A DNA stretch of 64,000 nucleotides from JBFWRK01 sp050248955. GTDB taxonomy: Bacteria; Actinomycetota; Acidimicrobiia; Acidimicrobiales; Ilumatobacteraceae. The notes below the pieces were generated by a model. The model did no database searches, was not told the origin of the DNA, and saw nothing but the letters and a program-made list of their open reading frames with translations. Location of the stretch: NCBI GenBank assembly GCA_050248955.1, contig JBFWRK010000001.1, positions 682,001 to 746,000 on the forward strand, given 5' to 3'. The translations under genes and the position numbers were made by a program. Below are positions 49,722-55,346 of this stretch, piece after piece. Each line of letters starts with the position of its first letter. Position 1 is the stretch's first letter.

Positions 49722-50785
49722 TGTCCTACCAACCGAACACCGCAGTGCAGCCGGTGACGCCGGCTGCACCTGTGGCGGTGCCGGGAAAGGGCGGCATCTG
49801 GTTGGGCGTCCTGCTCCTCCTGGCCGGCATCGGTGGTGCGATCGCGACGTTCATCGCGCAGCAGACGGCGTACGACGGAACCGTCGAGAACCTCGAGCGG
49901 GCCGTGCCAGGCTACCGCACCGAGCTCGTGTTCGAGAAGACCGGGACGTTCACGATCTACTACGAGTACGACGGTGATTTCACGACCCGCCTCGACGGCA
50001 GCGACCAGTCGATCGACCTCGATGCGCCCGCCACCCCGCCCGAGTTCGACGTCCGCCTGCTCGACCAGAACGGTGAAGAGGTCCGACTCCGCGAGAGCGG
50101 TCCCGACCTGACGTACGACACGAGTGGGTTCAAGGGCACCGCGTACCGTCAGGTGACGATCGAGGACGAGGGGCGCTACACGCTCGAGATCGTGCCCGAC
50201 GCCGACAGCTCGCGGTTCGCGCTCGCGGTGGGCAAGGGCACCGTGTCGGAGCCGTCGGCAGTGCTGCCGGCGATCATCGGTCTGGTTGGCTTGGGACTCG
50301 GGTTGGGCGTGATCCTGATCTCCGCAGGTCGGCGCAAGCGGTTGTTGCGGGCGCGATCGGCGAGCTTGGCGAGCTCGATGCCGGCGCCGCCCGCCGGCTA
50401 CCCGGCGCCGCCCACCGCGCCCCCGGGCTACGACGTGCCTGGTTCGCCCGTTGCCGGTTGGTCCCCGCAGGGTGGATCGTTCGCGCCGCCCGGCTCCCCG
50501 CCGCCCGCTTCGGTGCCCACGGTCTCCGTGCCGACGGTGCCCGTACCGACCGTGCCGACCGTGCCCGTGCCGACCGTGCCCACGGTTCCCGTGCCCGTCT
50601 CGACCGTCGCGGCGCCGAGGCCCGCCTCGCCACCGCCGGCGCCCGACACATCAGCGCCTGACTCCCTGTCCTCGCCGACGCCACAATCGCCGTTGCCGCC
50701 GCCTCCGCCCCTGCCGCCCGAGGAGACCGAGCCGACGCCCTCTGCGCCGACGTCGCCGTGGGCAGCACCCACGCCGCCGGAGTGA
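49718..50785 (+). CDS. Two-helix membrane protein with Pro/Thr/Val-rich tail
   Basis: 355 residues. TM1 lies at about residues 27-46 (IWLGVLLLLAGIGGAIATFIA). An extracytoplasmic beta-rich domain follows (about 50-180, YEYDGDFTTRLDG, DEGRYTLEIVPDADSSRFALAVG). TM2 lies at about 188-208 (AVLPAIIGLVGLGLGLGVILI). The cytoplasmic tail is dominated by PPAGYPAPP and PTVPVPTVPTV repeats (50514-50610). ATG overlaps the dapC stop. Function unknown. The tail is typical of low-complexity actinobacterial envelope proteins. Confidence 0.7.
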   Translation: MMSYQPNTAVQPVTPAAPVAVPGKGGIWLGVLLLLAGIGGAIATFIAQQTAYDGTVENLERAVPGYRTELVFEKTGTFTIYYEYDGDFTTRLDGSDQSIDLDAPATPPEFDVRLLDQNGEEVRLRESGPDLTYDTSGFKGTAYRQVTIEDEGRYTLEIVPDADSSRFALAVGKGTVSEPSAVLPAIIGLVGLGLGLGVILISAGRRKRLLRARSASLASSMPAPPAGYPAPPTAPPGYDVPGSPVAGWSPQGGSFAPPGSPPPASVPTVSVPTVPVPTVPTVPVPTVPTVPVPVSTVAAPRPASPPPAPDTSAPDSLSSPTPQSPLPPPPPLPPEETEPTPSAPTSPWAAPTPPE

Positions 50786-50865
50786 TGTTGAACACTTCGT
50801 GAAGAGGCACACCTAGCGTGTGATTTCAGCCACCGTGAGCAATTTTCCCGACGAAGTCGACACAT

Positions 50866-50905
50866 GATGACAGTTCCGTTACACTGTCACTCGGTTGTAA
50901 CGGGA
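50866..50905 (+). promoter_or_regulatory. Inverted repeats upstream of CAP-domain lipoprotein gene
   Basis: TGACAG...CTGTCA arms flank TTCCGTTACA (about 50867-50888), followed by GTTGT...ACAAC around AACGGG (about 50894-50909). This AT-richer stretch just before the gene at 50929 is likely its promoter/operator. No regulator identified. Confidence 0.35.
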
Positions 50906-50928
50906 CAACATCGGCGGAGGTCGGGCAA

Positions 50929-51372
50929 ATGGCACAGGCAATCAAGCAGCGGACACGTGTATTCGGCGTGCTGGCGGCGGTACTCGTCGCGGCGTTGGCG
51001 CTCGGCGCCTGCAGCCCGGCGGCCGAAGACCAGGACTACGCGATGGTCAACGCGCTGCGCGGTAGCTACGGCCTCGGCGGGCTCGGCCGGTCCGGTGAGC
51101 TGGACGCGAAGGCACGGGCACAGGCCGATCGCATGGCCAAGCGAGGCACCATCTACCACTCGACCAACCTGGCCGCAGGTGTCAGCCCGGGCTGGCGGTT
51201 GATCGGCGAGAACGTCGCCGTTGCCGGCAGCATCGAGCAGGCCCAGTCCGCGCTCGAGGCCTCGCCGGGCCACCTGGCGAACATGGTCAACGGCGAGTTC
51301 ACCGAAGTCGGCATCGGCGTCACGGCCAGCAACGGCCGCGTCTACGTCGTGCAGGTCTTCGTCGGCAGGTAG
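50929..51372 (+). CDS. CAP/SCP-domain lipoprotein
   Basis: 147 residues. N-terminal basic residues and hydrophobic helix end in the lipobox LGAC (Cys28), so a lipid-anchored exported protein. The short CAP-superfamily domain has NALRGSYGLGGLGRSGELDAKARAQADRMAKRG, then IGENVAVAG and SPGHLANMVNGEFTEVGIGV, the YkwD-type pattern. Role of bacterial CAP proteins is unsettled. Confidence 0.82.
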   Translation: MAQAIKQRTRVFGVLAAVLVAALALGACSPAAEDQDYAMVNALRGSYGLGGLGRSGELDAKARAQADRMAKRGTIYHSTNLAAGVSPGWRLIGENVAVAGSIEQAQSALEASPGHLANMVNGEFTEVGIGVTASNGRVYVVQVFVGR

Positions 51373-51405
51373 CCGCGACCCCGGACGTTGCCTAGCCTCG
51401 GCCGG

Positions 51406-52473
51406 GTGACCGACCTGCTGGAGCTCACGGCATACCTCGTCGACATCCCTTCCGAGAGCCACGACGAGGCGGCGATCACGTCGTGGCTCGAGGCGGAGCT
51501 CCGTCGGTCGGCGCCGTGGTTGACGATCGAGCGGGTGGGCTTGAACCTGGTCGCACGAACCGAGCTCGGTCGGCGCCACCGCCTCGTCATCGCCGGGCAC
51601 ACCGACACGGTGCCGATCAACGGCAACGTCCCGTCGCGCCGTGAGGGCGACGTGCTGTGGGGTTGTGGCACGAGCGACATGAAATCGGGCCTCGCCGTGA
51701 TGCTCGAGCTCGCCCGCAGCATCGAGTCTCCGGCGATCGACGTCACCTTCGTGTTCTACGAAGCAGAGGAGGTCGATTCGCGCTTCAACGGGCTCGAGCG
51801 ACTCGTGAACGAACGCCCCGAACTGCTCGCCGGCGATGTGGCACTGCTCGGCGAACCGACCGACGGCGTGATCGAGGCCGGCTGTCAGGGCACGATGCGG
51901 ATCCGGTTGCGCCTCGCCGGCCGCCGGGCACACACCGCCCGGCCATGGATGGGACGCAACGCGATCCACCGCGCGGGTGAGGTCCTCGCCGTGCTCTCGG
52001 GCTACGCGGAACGTCGTCCCGTCATCGACGGCTGCGAGTACCGCGAGGCGCTGCAGGCGGTGAAGATCGAAGGGGGCGTCGCCGGGAACGTCGTGCCGGA
52101 CGACGTGACCCTCCTGATCAACCATCGCTTCGCGCCCGATCGTTCGGTCGATGACGCGACCGCCCACGTGCGTTCCCTGCTCGCCGGCGTGCTCGACGAC
52201 GACGACGAGTTCGAGGTCGTCGATCACGCCGACGGCGCAGTCCCCGCGCTGAGCCATCCGGTCATGGCAGCGCTGATCGGACGCAACGCGCTGCCGGTGC
52301 GAGCCAAGCTCGGCTGGACCGACGTGGCCCGCTTCGCCCGACTCGGCATCCCGGCGGCCAACTTCGGGCCTGGCGACGCGACCATCGCCCACATGCAGGA
52401 CGAGCGCGTGGAGCGAGCGCCGATCGAGCGGACCTATGCGGCACTGCTGGATCTGCTGACGAACGGCGCGTGA
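51406..52473 (+). CDS. dapE: Succinyl-diaminopimelate desuccinylase
   Basis: 355 residues from GTG 51406. M20-family binuclear zinc hydrolase: VIAGHTDTVPIN (metal His and Asp), WGCGTSDMKSGLAVM, FVFYEAEEVDSR (catalytic Glu), LLGEPTDGVIEAGCQG, the dimerisation domain with RAHTARPWMGRNAIHRAGE, and a C-terminal metal His in FGPGDATIAHMQDE. With DapC and DapF it shows meso-DAP synthesis by the succinylase branch. The lexA gene converges on it. Confidence 0.9.
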   Translation: MTDLLELTAYLVDIPSESHDEAAITSWLEAELRRSAPWLTIERVGLNLVARTELGRRHRLVIAGHTDTVPINGNVPSRREGDVLWGCGTSDMKSGLAVMLELARSIESPAIDVTFVFYEAEEVDSRFNGLERLVNERPELLAGDVALLGEPTDGVIEAGCQGTMRIRLRLAGRRAHTARPWMGRNAIHRAGEVLAVLSGYAERRPVIDGCEYREALQAVKIEGGVAGNVVPDDVTLLINHRFAPDRSVDDATAHVRSLLAGVLDDDDEFEVVDHADGAVPALSHPVMAALIGRNALPVRAKLGWTDVARFARLGIPAANFGPGDATIAHMQDERVERAPIERTYAALLDLLTNGA

Positions 52474-52502
52474 TGGTCGCCGGCCGTCGAGATCGGTCGT
52501 GA

Positions 52503-53144
52503 TCAGTACCGGCGGAGCACCGTGACGACCTTGCCGAAGACCTCCACCTGGTCGGCACCGAACACCATCGGCTGGAGGCTGGGATTGTGCGGCACGAGCG
52601 TGATTTGGCCGTTCGAACGCTGGAAGGTCTTGACCGTCGCCTCCTCGCCCGGGATGCCGGCGACGACGATGTCGCCGTTGACCACGGCGCCGACCTGGCG
52701 GCAGACGACGTAGTCGCCGTCCAAGATGCCGGCGTCGACCATCGAATCGCCTCGCACCCGCAGCATGAACAGCTCGCCGTCACCCGTGAAGTCGACCGGC
52801 AGCGGGTAGAGCTCTTCGACGTTCTCGTGAGCGAGCACGTTGACGCCGGCGGCGACGTCGCCGACGAGCGGGATCGCCCGCACCGGGCGCCGCTCCATCT
52901 GTGCGCCACTGCTCGGGTCGAACAGCACTTCGATCGCCCGCGGCTTGGTGGGATCACGGCGCAGGTAGCCGAGCCGCTGGAGCGTGGCGAGGTGGTTGTG
53001 CACGGTGGAGGGCGAGGTGAGACCGACCGCCTCGCCGATCTCGCGCACGGACGGCGGGTAGCCCCGCTCCTGCATGTGACGTTCGATCACATCGAGGATC
53101 TCGCGCTGACGGGAGGTGAGGACGGCGTCAACCATGTGCTCCAC
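52503..53144 (-). CDS. lexA: SOS repressor LexA
   Basis: 213 residues. Winged helix at about 1-70 (LTSRQREILDVIERHMQERGYPPSVREIGEAVGLTSPSTVHNHLATLQRLGYL). The self-cleavage Ala-Gly lies in GDVAAGVNVLAHE, the catalytic Ser in RGDSMVDAGI and Lys in EEATVKTFQR. Autorepression is supported by two SOS boxes in the 141-base region upstream. Divergent from the LysM gene. Confidence 0.95.
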   Translation of the reverse strand: MEHMVDAVLTSRQREILDVIERHMQERGYPPSVREIGEAVGLTSPSTVHNHLATLQRLGYLRRDPTKPRAIEVLFDPSSGAQMERRPVRAIPLVGDVAAGVNVLAHENVEELYPLPVDFTGDGELFMLRVRGDSMVDAGILDGDYVVCRQVGAVVNGDIVVAGIPGEEATVKTFQRSNGQITLVPHNPSLQPMVFGADQVEVFGKVVTVLRRY

Positions 53145-53170
53145 CGTACTGATGTTCGCCCGTCAGGTCA

Positions 53171-53198
53171 AACATCTGTTCGTGCAACATCTGTTCGT
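53171..53198 (+). repeat. Direct repeat AACATCTGTTCGT x2 in the lexA upstream region
   Basis: Copies at 53171-53183 and 53186-53198. Each contains a GTTCG half of the SOS box without the CGAAC partner, just upstream of the two complete boxes. May be weak or decayed LexA sites. Confidence 0.45.
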
Positions 53199-53206
53199 CG
53201 CGCGGG

Positions 53207-53250
53207 TTGACTCGAACGGACGTTCGTCCTAGTCTACGAACAGTCGTTCG
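53207..53250 (+). promoter_or_regulatory. Two SOS boxes and rightward promoter between lexA and LysM gene
   Basis: CGAAC-GGAC-GTTCG at 53213-53226 and CGAAC-AGTC-GTTCG at 53237-53250, both perfect. The first occupies the 17-bp spacer between TTGACT (53207-53212) and TAGTCT (53230-53235), a rightward promoter for the LysM gene. The second covers the initial transcribed region. LexA would repress both divergent genes. Confidence 0.85.
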
Positions 53251-53309
53251 ACAAACAGGCGTTCGTCGCCTGTGGAAGATGTCCTGTGGATGATGTGAGG
53301 AGCTCGACG

Positions 53310-53693
53310 GTGGCGACCACGATGAACCTGCTGCAGCCCTATGTGGGCACGCGAGATGTTGATCGTCGCTTCGTCCGCCGCCGCACCGCGGCGGCCGGGA
53401 TCCTGCTCGCGCTGTGCGTTGCGCTCGGCATCGCGCTGTTCCAACTCGAGGTTCGACCCGGCGGCATACCTGCCTCTGCCGCTGGGTCGGGCCCGGCATC
53501 GGCCAGCCAGCCGGCCGTCCTACCGGCTGGCGTGGCCGATCGTTTCTACATCGTCGAGGCGGGGGACTCCCTGTGGTCGATCGCTCGGGCCCACGCGCCC
53601 CACCGTGACGTGCGCGTCTACGCCGACGAGCTCGAGGAGCTCAACGGTGGCACCCGCATCCAGCCCGGGCAACGCCTGCTCCTTCCGGGCTGA
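53310..53693 (+). CDS. LysM-domain membrane protein, probable SOS cell-division inhibitor
   Basis: 127 residues from GTG 53310 (GAGGAG seven bases upstream). GTG 53286 possible. A single transmembrane helix (about residues 28-46, AAGILLALCVALGIALFQL) precedes a C-terminal LysM (FYIVEAGDSLWSIARAHAP, ELEELNGGTRIQPGQRLLLPG). Membrane anchor plus LysM, divergence from lexA and SOS-box control match YneA, DivS and Rv2719c, which halt septation after DNA damage. Function by analogy. Confidence 0.8.
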   Translation: MATTMNLLQPYVGTRDVDRRFVRRRTAAAGILLALCVALGIALFQLEVRPGGIPASAAGSGPASASQPAVLPAGVADRFYIVEAGDSLWSIARAHAPHRDVRVYADELEELNGGTRIQPGQRLLLPG

Positions 53694-53747
53694 TACCCGA
53701 GAGGCGGCGAGGTCCGGGACCATGGTGCGCTCCGCTACCGTCGCGCT

Positions 53748-54212
53748 GTGCATTGTCCCTCTTGCCGCGCCGACGACACCAAGGTCGTCGATTCGCGCGT
53801 GGCCGAGGAAGGGGCTGCGATCCGTCGGCGCCGGCAGTGCCCGCGCTGCGCCTACCGCTTCACCACGTTCGAGCGGATGGAGGAGGTGCCGCTGATCGTC
53901 GTGAAGTCGAGCGGGTTGCGTGAGCCGTTCGATCGGGCGAAGATCGCACGCGGCGTCCGCTCCGCCGGTAAGGGACGTCCGATCACGGACGAGCAGATCG
54001 ACGAGCTCGCCGAGGCGGTCGAAGAGCGCATCCGGGTGCAAGGTGCCGAGACCACGAGCGCCCGCGTCGGGCTCGCCGTGCTCGAGCAGCTCCGCCAGCT
54101 CGACGAGGTCGTGTACCTGCGCTTCGCCAGCGTCTACAAGAGCTTCGGCGGCGTCGCCGACTTCCACCGCGAGCTCGAGCTCCTCGAGAAGTCGAGCAGT
54201 TCGGCCGAGTGA
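53748..54212 (+). CDS. nrdR: Transcriptional repressor NrdR
   Basis: 154 residues, GTG start. N-terminal zinc ribbon MHCPSCRADDTKVVDSR...RRRQCPRCAYRFTTFERME, then the ATP-cone (VVKSSGLREPFDRAKIARGVRSAGKGRPI) that senses dATP/ATP, and VYLRFASVYKSFG. Represses ribonucleotide reductase genes. Its target nrdJ lies 1.1 kb downstream with a matching palindrome. Confidence 0.95.
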   Translation: MHCPSCRADDTKVVDSRVAEEGAAIRRRRQCPRCAYRFTTFERMEEVPLIVVKSSGLREPFDRAKIARGVRSAGKGRPITDEQIDELAEAVEERIRVQGAETTSARVGLAVLEQLRQLDEVVYLRFASVYKSFGGVADFHRELELLEKSSSSAE

Positions 54213-54234
54213 CCGCTTTCCTTGGGGGAGCGAT

Positions 54235-54897
54235 TCACGCCCGGAGCCAACGGGTGAAGAGGAAGCCGTCCTCCTCGAGCAGGTGGGCGAGGCGCAACGG
54301 CGTTCCGGCGTCGCGTGCGCGGTCGATCGGGCGTGGCGAGTCGCCGCCGGCCAGCAGCGGCGAGATGGTCAGGTTCACCTCGTCGACGACGCCGGCGTCG
54401 AGCAGCGCTCCGTTCAGCCTCGCCCCGCCTTCGGCCTGCACGAAGTTGCCGTCGAGCTGCCTGCACGCGGCTGCGAGATCGACATGGCCGCGGCCGGCAC
54501 GGACCGTGTCGACGGCGAGCTCGGGCGCGTCGAGCGTCGTCACGACGAAGCCGGCGCCCGAGGCGAACAGCGCCGAGCCGAAGTCCAGCCCGTCCCCGCG
54601 CGAGCTGACGACGCCGATCCGCAAGCCGGCCTTCTTCGGCGCTCCGTAGCCCTCGGCGCGCACCGTTCCGGCACCGACCAGGACCACGTCGGCATGCTCC
54701 CGTAGCGCGCCGAGCACCGCGGCGTCGGTGGTATTCGAGAGCCCTCTCGAACGTCCGTCGACTGCGGTCGCGCCGTCCACGCTGGCGACCATGCAGATCC
54801 CGACCCACGGCCGGCCCCCGTGGCGGCGCCGGTCGGGATCGGCGTACGCGTCGGATGCGGCGATGTCGTCCAAGGGCGTGGGGAGCAGCCGGCGCAT
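54235..54897 (-). CDS. RibD C-terminal/dihydrofolate reductase-like family reductase
   Basis: 220 residues. Fold of the pyrimidine reductase half of RibD: RPWVGICMVASVDGATAVDGRSRGLSN, DVVLVGAGTVRAEGYG, FVQAEGGARLNGALLDAGVVDEVNLTISPLLAGGD. No deaminase domain and no other rib genes nearby, so riboflavin synthesis is possible but unproven. NADPH-dependent reductase of unknown substrate otherwise. It converges on nrdR and diverges from nrdJ. Confidence 0.8.
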   Translation of the reverse strand: MRRLLPTPLDDIAASDAYADPDRRRHGGRPWVGICMVASVDGATAVDGRSRGLSNTTDAAVLGALREHADVVLVGAGTVRAEGYGAPKKAGLRIGVVSSRGDGLDFGSALFASGAGFVVTTLDAPELAVDTVRAGRGHVDLAAACRQLDGNFVQAEGGARLNGALLDAGVVDEVNLTISPLLAGGDSPRPIDRARDAGTPLRLAHLLEEDGFLFTRWLRA

Positions 54898-54962
54898 GAC
54901 CGTCGAGTCTCACACCCGCGATCCGGCGGCGAAAGCCCGTCGCCTGGGGACAACCGGGCACG

Positions 54963-54984
54963 TCGTCCACAGCACTGTGGACAA
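54963..54984. promoter_or_regulatory. Back-to-back DnaA-box-like sites
   Basis: TCGTCCACA (54963-54971) on the plus strand and TTGTCCACA (54984-54976) on the minus strand form the palindrome GTCCACAG-CA-CTGTGGAC. The second matches the actinobacterial DnaA box exactly. They lie in the long gap before nrdJ, so may couple its expression to replication initiation, as DnaA does at nrd operons elsewhere. Confidence 0.5.
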
Positions 54985-55066
54985 AATCCTGCTGTACATC
55001 GCTAATTCACAGACTTGTCCTCTATCGCCCCACAGGGTGGACCGCCTACCGTCTCCACTCGTAGCC

Positions 55067-55175
55067 GGTCACGGTGCGGGGTTTAGCGGATGGAGCAGTG
55101 CATCCACCTAGGACGGTGCGTCGGTGGGGGCGCCGGTGGGGAGAGACCCCGGACCTGCGACCTCGCACCGTGACC
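55067..55175. ncRNA. Structured element of unknown class between ribD-like gene and nrdJ
   Basis: Closed by a perfect 12-bp inverted repeat, GGTCACGGTGCG (55067-55078) with CGCACCGTGACC (55164-55175). Inside are GGATG/CATCC (55088-55105) and GGGG-AGAGA-CCCC (55138-55150) hairpins. It lies upstream of the nrdJ promoter, so it could be a separate small RNA, or, read leftward, the 5' leader of the RibD-C gene. No canonical cobalamin or FMN riboswitch core is present. Confidence 0.45.
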
Positions 55176-55211
55176 TTCCTGCTACAAATCGAGCGAATTG
55201 GCGAATGAGCG

Positions 55212-55241
55212 TTGACACCGCTGTAACTACAGTGCTGTAAT
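55212..55241 (+). promoter_or_regulatory. nrdJ promoter with overlapping inverted repeats
   Basis: TTGACA (55212-55217), 18 bases, TGTAAT (55236-55241). The spacer and -10 contain three alternating arms CTGTA-AC-TACAG-TG-CTGTA (55221-55239), able to form two overlapping palindromes. This is the best sigma-70-like promoter in the 54898-55346 gap. Confidence 0.65.
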
Positions 55242-55285
55242 CTCCCCTACCGGTTGTGCGGCGGGGGACCGGGAAGGTCTTGTCG

Positions 55286-55301
55286 ACACAACATGTTGTG
55301 T
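55286..55301. promoter_or_regulatory. NrdR box
   Basis: ACACAACA-TGTTGTGT, a perfect 16-bp palindrome between the nrdJ promoter and start, matching the size and ACAC...GTGT ends of NrdR boxes. A weaker partner (CCCCTACCGGTTGTGC, 55244-55259) is centred 42 bp upstream, about four helical turns. NrdR itself is encoded 1.1 kb upstream. Confidence 0.75.
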
Positions 55302-55346
55302 TACTCGGGACTCATCGGCAGAGTCCGCCATCATGAGGAGTTTGCT

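Noticed and set aside
55067..55175. Canonical cobalamin riboswitch ahead of nrdJ
   Set aside because: No ordered GGAA/CCGGUG...GCCACUG core was found on either strand, and the element lies upstream of the best nrdJ promoter. Kept as an unassigned structure instead.
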